Source of the DNA: VAYN01 sp964540905
Lineage (GTDB): Bacteria > Actinomycetota > Thermoleophilia > Solirubrobacterales > 70-9
Direction: 5' to 3'
Assembly: GCA_964540905.1 (NCBI GenBank)
Contig: CAZIOS010000008.1
Coordinates: 23,156 to 87,155, forward strand
Length of the DNA: 64,000 bases
The notes below the pieces were generated by a model that saw only the letters and a list, made by a program, of their open reading frames with translations, did not search any database and had not been told where the DNA came from. The translations under genes and the position numbers were made by a program. Of this stretch, positions 16,868 through 25,107 are shown in pieces. The first letter of the stretch is position 1. Every line of letters begins with the position of its first letter.

Positions 16868-18061
16868 TTATGCGGCCCGGGCGAGGTGCGGCTGGGCGCT
16901 GGCCAGGCCGAGCTCGCGGGCCGCGGCGCCGACCAGTTTCGCCGCCCACTCCAGCTCGCCGCCGCGGTGGGTCGACATCACCGTGAAGCGCAGCCGCGAG
17001 GAGCCCTCGGGGACGGTCGGCGGCCGGATCCCCTGGGCGAAGACGCCGCGCTCCAGCGCCAGCTCGCAGAGCCGCATCGTCAGCTCGGCGTCGCCGACCT
17101 CGATCGGCACGATCTGGGTTCGCGAGCGGCCGGTGTCGAAGCCCTCGGCGGCGAGCGCCGCCCGCAGCGTCACCGCGTTCGCCTGCAGCCGCTCGGGCCG
17201 CTGCGGCTGCGCCGCCAGCAGCTCCAGCGCCGCCGCCGCGGCGCCGATCGAGGCCGGCGGCGGCGCCGTCGAGAAGATGAAGGGACGCGCCGAGTTGACG
17301 AGGAAGTCGACCGTCTCGGCGCTGGCGCAGACGTAGGCGCCGTAGGAGCCGAGCGCCTTGCCAAGGGTGCCGACGAGGACGTCGACCTCGCCCTCGAGCC
17401 CGGCGGCGGCGACCGAGCCGCGCCCGCCGGGGCCGATCGCGCCGGTGGCGTGGGCCTCGTCGACCAGCAGCCGGCAGCGGTGGCGGCGCGCCAACTCGAC
17501 CAGGCCGGCCAGCGGCGCCACGTCGCCGTCCATCGAGAAGACGCCGTCGCTGACGATCAGGGCGCCGCGCCCGCCCGCCTCGCGCAGCCCCCAGGCGAGG
17601 TGCTCGAGGTCGCCGTGGCGGTAGACGAAGGTCTGCGCCCGCGAGAGCCGGCAGCCGTCGACGATGCTGGCGTGGTTGAGCTGGTCGGAGAAGACGACCT
17701 CCCCAGCCCCCGCCAGGGCGGCGATCGCGCCGGTGTTGGCGAGGTAGCCGGAGCCGAACAGCAGCGCCGCCTCGTAGCCCTTGAACTCGGCCAGCCGCGA
17801 CTCGAGGCCGCGGTGGGGCTCCATGTTGCCGGAGATCAGTCGCGAGGCGCCGGCACCGGCGCCCCAGCGCATCGCCGCCTCGGCCGCGGCGGCGCGCACC
17901 TTCGGGTGGTCGGCGAGGCCGAGGTAGTTGTTGGAGCAGAGCAGCAGCACCGGGCGGTCGCCGAGCAGCACCCGCGGCCCCTGGGGGCCGCTGAGGAGGC
18001 GCAGCCGCCGGTAGAGCCCGCGCTCGCGGAGCTCATCGAGGCGGGCGCTGACGTCGGTCAC
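16868..18061 (-). CDS. bioF: 8-amino-7-oxononanoate synthase
   Basis: A 397-residue alpha-oxoamine synthase that joins pimeloyl thioester and alanine with PLP. It shows LLCSNNYLGLADHPKV, GSGYLANTGAIAAL, VVFSDQLNHASIVDGCRLS, LLVDEAHATGAIGPGGRG and the PLP lysine in VDVLVGTLGKALGSYGAYV. The GTG at 18061 overlaps the bioB stop in GTGA, so translation is coupled. Upstream codons in this frame belong to bioB read in the wrong frame. Confidence 0.94.
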   Translation of the reverse strand: MTDVSARLDELRERGLYRRLRLLSGPQGPRVLLGDRPVLLLCSNNYLGLADHPKVRAAAAEAAMRWGAGAGASRLISGNMEPHRGLESRLAEFKGYEAALLFGSGYLANTGAIAALAGAGEVVFSDQLNHASIVDGCRLSRAQTFVYRHGDLEHLAWGLREAGGRGALIVSDGVFSMDGDVAPLAGLVELARRHRCRLLVDEAHATGAIGPGGRGSVAAAGLEGEVDVLVGTLGKALGSYGAYVCASAETVDFLVNSARPFIFSTAPPPASIGAAAAALELLAAQPQRPERLQANAVTLRAALAAEGFDTGRSRTQIVPIEVGDAELTMRLCELALERGVFAQGIRPPTVPEGSSRLRFTVMSTHRGGELEWAAKLVGAAARELGLASAQPHLARAA

Positions 18062-19182
18062 GCCGCCTGCGGGTAGGGCGGCGGCTTCTTCGCCTTCTTG
18101 ATCACCCGCAGCTGGGTCGAGGGGTCCCAGAAGTTGGCTTCGTCCTGGCGGTCGATCAGCTCGTCGATCGGCGTCTCCGGCGTCTCGCCCTCGAGCCAGC
18201 CGGAGCGGTTGTCGGGCCGCGGGTTGGCGCCGTTGTCGGGCTGGCGGGCAACGTTCAGCCCCAGCTCCTCGAACATCGCCCGGTCGTCCTCGGGCTCGGC
18301 CCCGAGGGTGGTGAGGAAGTTGCCCATCATCACCCCGTTCAGCCCCGCTTTCACCGCCAGCGGCTGCAGGTCGCCGAGGTTCTCGACCCGGCCGCCACAG
18401 AGCCGGAAGAGGGCGCCGGGGATGACCAGGCGGAAGATCGCCACCCACTTCACGACCTCCCAGGCGTCCATCAGCTCGCGCGCGCCGAACTTGGTCCCCT
18501 GGCGCGGGTTGAGCAGGTTGATCGGCACCGAGGTCGGGTTGATCTCGGTCAGCTCGAAGGCCATCTCGACCCGCTGCTCGGGGCTCTCGCCGAGGTTGAG
18601 GATGCCGCCGACGCAGGTCTCCAGCCCGGCCTCCTTGACCGCCTGGATCGTTCGCAGCCGGCCCTCGTAGCGGACCGTGCTCGAGACCTCGGGGTAGTAG
18701 GAGCGCGCGGACTCGACGTTGTGGTGGACCCGCTGCACGCCCGCCTCGCGCAGCGCCTTGGCGCGTTCGGTCGACATATGGCCGATCGAGGCGCAGCGCT
18801 TGAGGTTGGTCTGCTCGGCGACCAGCCGGGTGCCCGCGAGGATCTTCTCGAAGTCGCGTTTGGAGAGCCCCTGGCCCTGGGTGACCATGCAGAAGCGGTG
18901 GGCGCCGGCGGCCTCGGCGGCCTTGGCGTGCTCGAGGATCTGCTCCGGCTCCAGCATCGCGTGCATCGGCGTGTCGGCCTCGGCGTAGCGCGACTGGGCG
19001 CAGAAGCCGCAGTCCTCGGCGCAGCCGCCGGACTTGGCGTTGACCAGCGAGCACATGTCGGTCGAGTCGCCGAAGTTCTCGCGGCGGACCTCCCAGGCGC
19101 GCTCGACCAGGGCGCCGATCTCGTCGTGGTCGCTGAGCTGGCCGTAGGCCAGGGCTTCGTCAAAGCTGATCAGGGAAGGCAT
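18058..19182 (-). CDS. bioB: biotin synthase
   Basis: A 374-residue radical SAM enzyme that inserts sulfur into dethiobiotin. The SAM-cluster cysteines are in C54-x3-C58-x2-C61 (GGCAEDCGFCAQS), followed by RFCMVTQGQG, HHNVESARSYYPEV and NLLNPRQGTKF, all BioB landmarks. The C-terminus is extended by about 50 residues (NPRPDNRSGWLEGETPETPIDELIDRQDEANFWDPS), a feature of actinobacterial BioB. It is the first gene of the bioBFD operon. A CCTAGCCT sequence about 30 bases upstream may hold the -10 element. Confidence 0.95.
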   Translation of the reverse strand: MPSLISFDEALAYGQLSDHDEIGALVERAWEVRRENFGDSTDMCSLVNAKSGGCAEDCGFCAQSRYAEADTPMHAMLEPEQILEHAKAAEAAGAHRFCMVTQGQGLSKRDFEKILAGTRLVAEQTNLKRCASIGHMSTERAKALREAGVQRVHHNVESARSYYPEVSSTVRYEGRLRTIQAVKEAGLETCVGGILNLGESPEQRVEMAFELTEINPTSVPINLLNPRQGTKFGARELMDAWEVVKWVAIFRLVIPGALFRLCGGRVENLGDLQPLAVKAGLNGVMMGNFLTTLGAEPEDDRAMFEELGLNVARQPDNGANPRPDNRSGWLEGETPETPIDELIDRQDEANFWDPSTQLRVIKKAKKPPPYPQAA

Positions 19183-19234
19183 GCGTGGTCTCCGTCCGGG
19201 GGGTGGATGACCGGCAGGCTAGGTTTTGACCCGG

Positions 19235-20356
19235 ATGGACCAGACGAGAGCACGCAGGCGGCGCCTGGCGCTGGGCGCTCTGGCCGGCCTCGCGGCCGGC
19301 GCCTTCGCGCTCGGCGCGGCGCTCGGCGACAGCTCGCCGCCAGCGCCGTCGGTTGCCAGCACCCTGCCGCTGGGCCAGCTCGCCGGCGAGCGGATCGTCA
19401 CTGGCCTCAGCGGCAGCGCGGTGCCGCCGCGGCTCGAAGCGGCGATCGGGGAGGGACGGGTGGCCGGCGTCATCCTCTTCGCCGGCAACTTCCCCAGCCG
19501 CGCCGCTGGCCGCCGCCTGATCGCGCGCCTGCAGGCGATCCGGCGGCCGTCGAAGCTGCGGGCGCCGCTGCTGATCATGGTCGACCAGGAGGGCGGTGAG
19601 GTGAAGCGAGTCGGCGGCGCCCCTGACGCCTCGGCGCGCCAGATGGGCGAGCGCGGCGCCGCCTTCAGCCGCGCCCAGGGCCGCCGCACCGCCGCCAACC
19701 TGCGCGACCTCGGCGTCAACGTCGACCTCGCCCCGGTCCTCGACGTCGCCCGTCCCGGCGGCACGATTGCCGCCACCGAACGCGGCTTCGGCTCGACCGC
19801 GGCGCAGGTGACGAGGACCGCGGTGCCCTTCGCCGCGGCGCTGCAGCAGGGCGGCGTCGCCGCCACCGCCAAGCACTTTCCCGGCCTCGGCGCGGCCGCC
19901 GAAAACACCGACTTCGCGGTGCAGCGGATCGGCCTCTCGGCGGCGACCCTGCGCCGGGTCGACGAGGCGCCCTATCGCGCCTACGTCGCCGCCGGCGGCG
20001 ATCTGGTGATGCTGAGCACCGCGATCTACCCGGCGCTCTCGCCCGTCCCGGCCGCTTTCTCGCGCCGGATCGCGACCGGCGAGCTGCGCGCCCGGCTTGG
20101 CTTCGCGGGCGTCTCGATCACCGACGCCCTCGACACCGTCGCCGTCCACGCCTTCGGCGGCCCCGCCGTGGCCAGCGTCGCCGCCGCCCGCGCTGGCGCC
20201 GACCTGCTGCTCTTCACCGACCTCGGGGCCGCCGAATCCGCCCGGCGAGCCCTGGTCGCAAAGCTCCGCGCCGGTCGCCTCGACCGCGGCGAATTCGAGG
20301 CCGAGGCCCAGCGCGTGCTCGACCTCCGCGCCGCCCTGGCGCCGCCGCGGCCCTAG
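19235..20356 (+). CDS. glycoside hydrolase family 3, NagZ-like beta-N-acetylhexosaminidase
   Basis: A 373-residue protein with a Tat/Sec-like N-terminus (RARRRRLALGALAGLAAGAFALGAAL) and a GH3 barrel: APLLIMVDQEGGEVKRV, NVDLAPVLDVA, ATAKHFPGLGAAAENTD and ITDALD. The KHFPG motif carries the His used by NagZ-type enzymes and the Asp in ITDAL fits the nucleophile. It probably acts outside the membrane on N-acetylglucosaminyl bonds of cell-wall or glycan fragments. Its stop overlaps the stop of the convergent GGDEF gene by 4 bases. The ATG at 19235 is preferred over TTG at 19226. Confidence 0.87.
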   Translation: MDQTRARRRRLALGALAGLAAGAFALGAALGDSSPPAPSVASTLPLGQLAGERIVTGLSGSAVPPRLEAAIGEGRVAGVILFAGNFPSRAAGRRLIARLQAIRRPSKLRAPLLIMVDQEGGEVKRVGGAPDASARQMGERGAAFSRAQGRRTAANLRDLGVNVDLAPVLDVARPGGTIAATERGFGSTAAQVTRTAVPFAAALQQGGVAATAKHFPGLGAAAENTDFAVQRIGLSAATLRRVDEAPYRAYVAAGGDLVMLSTAIYPALSPVPAAFSRRIATGELRARLGFAGVSITDALDTVAVHAFGGPAVASVAAARAGADLLLFTDLGAAESARRALVAKLRAGRLDRGEFEAEAQRVLDLRAALAPPRP

Positions 20357-21876
20357 ACCTGGCCCGGCCGCTGCTCGCGGATCGCCTGTGGGTCGAAGAC
20401 ACGAACCCCGTCGCGGCCGCTGTCCTTCGCCGCGTACATCGCCGCGTCGGCCTCGGAGACGATCGTCTCCAGGCTCAGCCGCGGGTCTTCGCCGAACATC
20501 GCCACGCCGACGCTGGCGGTGATCGGTTCGACGCCCTCGGGCCGGTGGACCCGGATCGCCTCGGCGATCGCCTCGGCGACCACCTGCGCCTCGCCGGCGC
20601 TGCAGCGGGGCAGGACGACCGCGAACTCGTCGCCGCCGAGCCGGGCGAGGACGTCGCTCTCGCGGGTGCGGTGGCGCAGCACCCCGGCGATCTCCTCGAT
20701 CAGCCGATCGCCGGCGGGGTGGCCGTGGGAGTCGTTGACCTGCTTGAAGTTGTCGAGGTCGAGCATCAGCAGCGCCCCGGTGGTGCGCTCGCGGCGGGCC
20801 CGCGCCATCGCCAGCCGCAGGTCCTCCTCGAAGCGGCGGCGGTTTTTCAGCCCGGTCAGCGAGTCCTGGTCGGCTTCGCGTTCGAGCTCCTGCATCCGCT
20901 CGTTGCGGCTCCAGACGAAGATCAGCGAGCCCAGCAGCGCCGCCAGCGCGATCCCGACCACGGCCAGCAGCAGCGGCAGGCTGACGTCGGGGCGGTTGGG
21001 GTCGCGGACGACCAGCAGCCAGGTTTTGTCGGCGATGTGGATCGGGGCGCTGGCCGGGTCTTCGAGGGTTCCCCGCGGCCCCATCACCGTGCGGTTGCCG
21101 ACCCGCAGCTGGACGTCGTCGGAGCCGGGGATGGCGGAGAGCGCGGCGGCGGCAAGGTCGTGGACGCGGAAGCTGCCGGCGGAGAAGCCGATCAGAGCCC
21201 GCCGCCGCTGCGCCACGGTCGCGGTTGGGGCGCCGTCGCGGTAGATCGGGCGGTAGACGATGACGCCCTCGCCGCCGAGGATCAGCTGTGTGACGGAAGT
21301 CGCCGCCGGCCGCCCACTGTCGCGGGCGCGGTGCAGGAACGGAGCCCGCGCCGGGTCGACTCCGAGGTCGTAGCCGAAGGCGCGGTGGACGTCCAGCTTG
21401 GAGACGGCGTAGGTGAGCGGGAAGTAGACCGGCCGCCGCCCGGCCCGCCGCAGGTGTTCGTTGGGTCCCCGTTCGACGATTTCGATGCCGTGTTCGCGTT
21501 CGTAGCGGGCGCGGTCGCTGGCGGGTACCCGCTGGATGTACCCGGTCGCGGTCAGCACCCCCTGTTGCAGCAGCGAACGGGCGACGACGTCGAACTCGTG
21601 TTCATCGAAGTTGTTCTCCGCCCGGAAGAAGGCGGCGGCGCTGGAGAGCTCGCCGACCGAGAGGGTCGCCACTGCTTCGGTCTGGTGCGCCGCCCGCACC
21701 GCCTCGTCGCGCTGCATCTGGTGGAAGTCGGCGCTGTCGTCGGAATGGACGACGATCGCGGCGACCACCGACCCGACCGCAATCACTACCACCGCGGTGA
21801 GGCCGATCCAGAAGCGAAGTCGCATACTTGAGTTGTCGGCGGATCGGGATGAGGGGTTGAGGCGAGGACGAGCCAT
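20353..21876 (-). CDS. CHASE-domain membrane diguanylate cyclase (GGDEF)
   Basis: A 507-residue protein. Membrane helices at about residues 20-42 and 300-325 frame an extracytoplasmic CHASE domain (GYIQRVPASDRARYEREHGIEIV; YFPLTYAVSKLDVHRAFGYDLG). The C-terminal cyclase has DQDSLTGLKNRRRFEEDL, LMLDLDNFKQVNDSHGHPAGD and an intact GGDEF. RxxD (RESD) sits 5 residues before GGDEF, the position of the product-inhibition site. It should make cyclic di-GMP in response to an external small ligand, as CHASE domains often bind cytokinin-like or peptide signals. ATG at 21876 is used; a later Met (residue 18) is possible. Confidence 0.92.
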   Translation of the reverse strand: MARPRLNPSSRSADNSSMRLRFWIGLTAVVVIAVGSVVAAIVVHSDDSADFHQMQRDEAVRAAHQTEAVATLSVGELSSAAAFFRAENNFDEHEFDVVARSLLQQGVLTATGYIQRVPASDRARYEREHGIEIVERGPNEHLRRAGRRPVYFPLTYAVSKLDVHRAFGYDLGVDPARAPFLHRARDSGRPAATSVTQLILGGEGVIVYRPIYRDGAPTATVAQRRRALIGFSAGSFRVHDLAAAALSAIPGSDDVQLRVGNRTVMGPRGTLEDPASAPIHIADKTWLLVVRDPNRPDVSLPLLLAVVGIALAALLGSLIFVWSRNERMQELEREADQDSLTGLKNRRRFEEDLRLAMARARRERTTGALLMLDLDNFKQVNDSHGHPAGDRLIEEIAGVLRHRTRESDVLARLGGDEFAVVLPRCSAGEAQVVAEAIAEAIRVHRPEGVEPITASVGVAMFGEDPRLSLETIVSEADAAMYAAKDSGRDGVRVFDPQAIREQRPGQV

Positions 21877-21888
21877 GCGCTGCTCCGC

Positions 21889-22521
21889 TCAGCCGGGCAC
21901 GGCGGCCAACGACTCCCAGAGATAGAGCGAGGCGAGGCTGCGGTGGGGGCGCCACGGCTCGCCGATCTCGGTCACCCGCTGCGGGGTCGGCATCTCCTCC
22001 AGCCCGTACTCGATCTGCACCGCCTTGCGGATGCCGAGGTCGCCGCCGGAGAGGATGTCGGGGCGTTCGAGGTGGAAGAGCAGGAACATCTCCGCCGTCC
22101 ACTGGCCGAGCCCACGCACGGCGACGATCTCGGCGATCGCCTCCTCGTCGCTGAGCTCGTCGAGGCGGTCGAGCTCGAGCTCGCCGTCGAGGATGTGGGT
22201 GGCGAGGTCGCGCACGTACTCGACCTTACGGCCGGAGAGCCCGGCGCCGCGCAGATCGGCCTCGCTCGCTTCCAGCAGCTGCTCGGGCGCGGGGGTGGCG
22301 CCCTCGAAGATGTCGAGCACCCGCAGGTGGATCGTCCGCGCCGCTTTGGTCGAGAGCTGCTGGCCGACGATCGCCCGCAACAGCGCCCCGTAGGCGTCGG
22401 CCGGGCGCTCTTCGGCGCGCCGCTTCAGTCGCTTCTTCAGGTCGATCGTTCCCACCCGCTCGATCAGCGCCGCCATCGTCGGGTCGGCGGCGGCGAGCTC
22501 GCGGCGCGCCTTGGCGCTCAT
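21889..22521 (-). CDS. DNA-3-methyladenine glycosylase II (HhH-GPD)
   Basis: A 210-residue DNA repair enzyme that removes alkylated purines. It has LLRAIVGQQLSTKAARTIHLRV, the helix-hairpin-helix VRGLGQWTAEMFLLFHL, and the catalytic Asp region PDILSGGDLGIRKA. It lacks the extra N-terminal domain of E. coli AlkA, as short forms do. Its ATG overlaps the stop of the enoyl-CoA hydratase gene in ATGA, so it is the third gene of an operon with a biotin carrier and that hydratase, an odd pairing. Confidence 0.92.
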   Translation of the reverse strand: MSAKARRELAAADPTMAALIERVGTIDLKKRLKRRAEERPADAYGALLRAIVGQQLSTKAARTIHLRVLDIFEGATPAPEQLLEASEADLRGAGLSGRKVEYVRDLATHILDGELELDRLDELSDEEAIAEIVAVRGLGQWTAEMFLLFHLERPDILSGGDLGIRKAVQIEYGLEEMPTPQRVTEIGEPWRPHRSLASLYLWESLAAVPG

Positions 22522-23324
22522 CGCCCGGTCCATTCCGGCCGCCGCTTCTCGGCGAAGGCGCGGATGCCCTCGCGGAAGTCCTCGGAGGCGAAGCAGGACT
22601 CGCGCAGGGCGATCAACCCCGCCTCCTGCTGCTTGCTCAGCGTCGGCGAGGCGTTCAGCAGGTCGATCGCGCTCTTGTTGCCGCGCATCGAGAGCGGCGC
22701 GTTGGCGGCGATCGCGGCCGCCAGCGTCAACGCCTCGCGCTGCAGCCGCTCGTCGCTGACGACTTCGTTGACGAGGCCGATCTGCTCCGCCCGCGTCGCC
22801 TCGAAGTTGCGCCCGGTCAGGAACAGCTCCTTGGTCCGTGCCAGCCCGATCGTGTCGAGGAACTTGCGCAGGCCGGTGTGGCCGTAGATCAGCCCCAGCT
22901 TCGCCGGCGGCATCCCCAGCCGGGCGCCGGCGGCGCAGATCCGCAGGTCGCAGGTGATCGCCAGCTCCAGGCCGCCGCCGAGGCAGTGGCCGTTGATCGC
23001 CGCCACGGTCGGCCAGGGGTGGGCGGCGATCGCCTCCATCGCCGCGTGGAAGGGGTGGGCGACGAGCGCCTCGGCGTCGCGCTCGAAGGTCTCCTCGGGG
23101 ATGCCGGCGATGTCGTAGCCGGCGGAGAAGACCGGCGGGGCGCCGGTGATCAGCACGCAGCGGGTCTCGATCCCGCGGTCGAGCCGCGGCAGCGTCTCCG
23201 CCAGGGTGTCGAGGATCTCGTGGTCGAGCGCGTTGCGGCGCTCGGGGTTGACGATCCGCAGCCGCGCGACCGCCTCGGCGGGCCGGTCGAGGACGAGCTT
23301 GCCGCCCGCCAGCCGCTCCTCCAC
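22518..23324 (-). CDS. enoyl-CoA hydratase/isomerase family protein
   Basis: A 268-residue crotonase-fold protein. The oxyanion-hole segments are PPVFSAGYDIAGIP and INGHCLGGGLELAITCDLRI. The later MPPAKLGLIYGHTGLRKFLDTIG carries the loop where hydratases place a catalytic Glu; here Gly-Leu-Ile-Tyr is seen instead, so the exact reaction is uncertain. It ends with the family-typical FAEKRRPEWTGR. The GTG start lies 9 bases after the biotin-carrier gene. Confidence 0.88.
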   Translation of the reverse strand: MEERLAGGKLVLDRPAEAVARLRIVNPERRNALDHEILDTLAETLPRLDRGIETRCVLITGAPPVFSAGYDIAGIPEETFERDAEALVAHPFHAAMEAIAAHPWPTVAAINGHCLGGGLELAITCDLRICAAGARLGMPPAKLGLIYGHTGLRKFLDTIGLARTKELFLTGRNFEATRAEQIGLVNEVVSDERLQREALTLAAAIAANAPLSMRGNKSAIDLLNASPTLSKQQEAGLIALRESCFASEDFREGIRAFAEKRRPEWTGR

Positions 23325-23333
23325 GCCGACCCT

Positions 23334-23546
23334 CTACTCCAGCACTACGAGGACGTCGCCTTCGCTCACCGACTGGCCCTCCTCGCAGCGGATCTCCTTC
23401 ACGGTCCCGTCGTCCTCCGCCTCGACCGGGATCTCCATCTTCATCGACTCGAGGATCACGACCGTGTCGCCGTCCGCGACCGTGTCGCCGACCGCGACCT
23501 CGATTTTCCACACGTTGCCGGTGATGTGCGCCTCGATGTCTGCCAT
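23334..23546 (-). CDS. single-domain biotin carboxyl carrier protein
   Basis: A 70-residue biotinyl domain with the biotin attachment site ESMKM (Lys36) and the closing SVSEGDVLVVLE strand. It carries carboxybiotin between a biotin carboxylase and a carboxyltransferase. No other domain is attached and no biotin carboxylase is near; the carboxyltransferase at 42268-43866 is a possible remote partner. It heads an operon with an enoyl-CoA hydratase-like gene and alkA. The ATG at 23546 gives the whole domain and nothing more. Confidence 0.92.
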   Translation of the reverse strand: MADIEAHITGNVWKIEVAVGDTVADGDTVVILESMKMEIPVEAEDDGTVKEIRCEEGQSVSEGDVLVVLE

Positions 23547-23567
23547 GGGCGGGGACAATAGCCGCGA

Positions 23568-24302
23568 GTGACGGCGGAGCGAAAAGAGTTCGAGCGTCTC
23601 GCCGTGATCGTCGCGGCGCGCGACGAGGCCGACCGGGTGGGGGAGACGGTGGCGGCGTTGCGGTCGGCGTTCCCGGCGGCGGCGATCTGGGTTGCCGACG
23701 ACGCCTCCACCGACGGCACCGCGGAGGTGGCGATGGGCGCCGGGGCGCAGGTGGTCAGCCGTGGCCGCCCGCACGGCAAGGGCGCCAACGTCACCGCCGC
23801 GGCGCAGGCGGCGCTGAGCGCGGCACCGGAGTCGCGTCTGGTGCTGCTCTGCGACGGCGACCTCGGCGCCTCGGCGGCGCGGCTGGCGCCGCTGGTGGCG
23901 GCGGTCGAGGCGGGGGAGTGCGACCTCGCGGTCGCCGCCTTCGCCCGCCGGGTCGGCGGCGGCTTCGGGCTCGCGCTCGGCTTTGCCCGCTGGGCGATCC
24001 GCCACCTCTGCGGGGCCGAGACGACGGCGCCGATCTGCGGCCAGCGGGCGCTGCGGGTCGAGGCATTGCGGGCGACCCTGCCCTTCGCCCACGGCTTCGG
24101 GATGGAGATCGGGATCACCGTCGACGCGGTCCGCGGCGGCTATCGGCTGAGGGAGTACGAGCTCGACCTCGAGCACCGCGCGACCGGGCGCACGCTCGCC
24201 GGGTTTCGCCACCGCGCCGTCCAGCTCCTCGATTTCGCCCGCGTCTACGCATCGCGACGCCGCCGGATGGCCGACCGCCACGCCGCAGGCCGACGGCGCT
24301 AG
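23568..24302 (+). CDS. glycosyltransferase family 2 protein
   Basis: A 244-residue GT-A fold enzyme. The N-terminus LAVIVAARDEADRVGETVAALRSAFPAAAIWVADDASTDGTAEVA is the nucleotide-sugar site and VLLCDGDLGAS carries the metal-binding DxD-like motif. QRALRVEALRATLPFAHGFGMEIGITVDA resembles the polyprenyl-phosphate and glucosylglycerate branches. The acceptor is unknown. It is divergent from the biotin carrier gene, with GTG start 21 bases away. It is followed by a secreted protein and glycerol kinase. Confidence 0.83.
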   Translation: MTAERKEFERLAVIVAARDEADRVGETVAALRSAFPAAAIWVADDASTDGTAEVAMGAGAQVVSRGRPHGKGANVTAAAQAALSAAPESRLVLLCDGDLGASAARLAPLVAAVEAGECDLAVAAFARRVGGGFGLALGFARWAIRHLCGAETTAPICGQRALRVEALRATLPFAHGFGMEIGITVDAVRGGYRLREYELDLEHRATGRTLAGFRHRAVQLLDFARVYASRRRRMADRHAAGRRR

Positions 24303-24315
24303 CCTCACCTCTGGG

Positions 24316-25107
24316 ATGAAGGTTGGGGCGAGGAGAGCCGCATTGCTGGCGATCGTGGTCGCGATCTTCGCCGTGGGCGCGGCGCCGGCGCAGGCTGGAC
24401 TGACCGAGCGCGGCGACCTCTTCGTCAGGTTCAGCGGCGGCATCGCCCCCACCGCGCTGCCGCGCAGCAGCCCGGCCTCGATCGCGGTCAGCGTCGGTGG
24501 CTCGATCAAAACCCTCTCCGGCCAGCGCCCGCCGGCGCTGCGCGAGATCAGGATCGAGCTCAACCGCAGCGGCCATCTCGACGCCCGCGGCCTGCCGGTC
24601 TGCCACATGGCGCAGATCGAGCCCTCCTCCGAGCGGGAAGCGCTCGAGGCCTGCGGTCCGGCCTTGGTCGGCGAAGGCGGCTACCTGGCGAAGACGGCCT
24701 TCCCCGAACAGGAAACCTTCCCCTCCAGCGGCCACATCCTCGCCTTCAACGCGGTGATCGGCGGCCAGCCGGCGATCCTCGCCCACATATACGGGACCGA
24801 CCCGGTACCGATCACCCGCATCATCGTCTTCCACATCCGCACCACAGCCGGCACCTTCGGCACCGTCCTCACCGGCTCGCTGCCGGTCACCGTCAACCGC
24901 TACGGCTACGTCAAGAGCATCCACCTCAGCCTGCACCGCAACTTCACCTACCGCGGCCGGCGCCGCGCCTACCTCAGCGCCGCCTGCTCCGCTCCCGCCG
25001 GTTTCCCCGGCGCCGTCTTCCCCTTTGCCCGCGCCTCGATGACCTTCGCCGACGGCCGCACCCTCGCCTCGACCCTGACCCGCAGCTGCAGGGTGCGCGG
25101 CGGGTGA
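24316..25107 (+). CDS. secreted protein of unknown function
   Basis: A 263-residue protein with a signal peptide (MKVGARRAALLAIVVAIFAVGAAPAQA). I recognise no catalytic family. The mature part is beta-rich: SIAVSVGGSIKTLSGQRPPALREIRIELNRSGHLDARGLPVC and GPALVGEGGYLAKTAFPEQETFPSSGHILAFNA. It contains five cysteines, of which C...C pairs could form disulfides. Similar secreted proteins occur in multiple copies in Solirubrobacterales as far as I recall. Its stop overlaps the GTG start of glpK in GTGA. Confidence 0.75.
   Translation: MKVGARRAALLAIVVAIFAVGAAPAQAGLTERGDLFVRFSGGIAPTALPRSSPASIAVSVGGSIKTLSGQRPPALREIRIELNRSGHLDARGLPVCHMAQIEPSSEREALEACGPALVGEGGYLAKTAFPEQETFPSSGHILAFNAVIGGQPAILAHIYGTDPVPITRIIVFHIRTTAGTFGTVLTGSLPVTVNRYGYVKSIHLSLHRNFTYRGRRRAYLSAACSAPAGFPGAVFPFARASMTFADGRTLASTLTRSCRVRGG

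Noticed and set aside
19183..19234. Biotin riboswitch or BirA operator upstream of bioB
   Set aside because: I saw no conserved structure or BirA-like palindrome in the short region before bioB.
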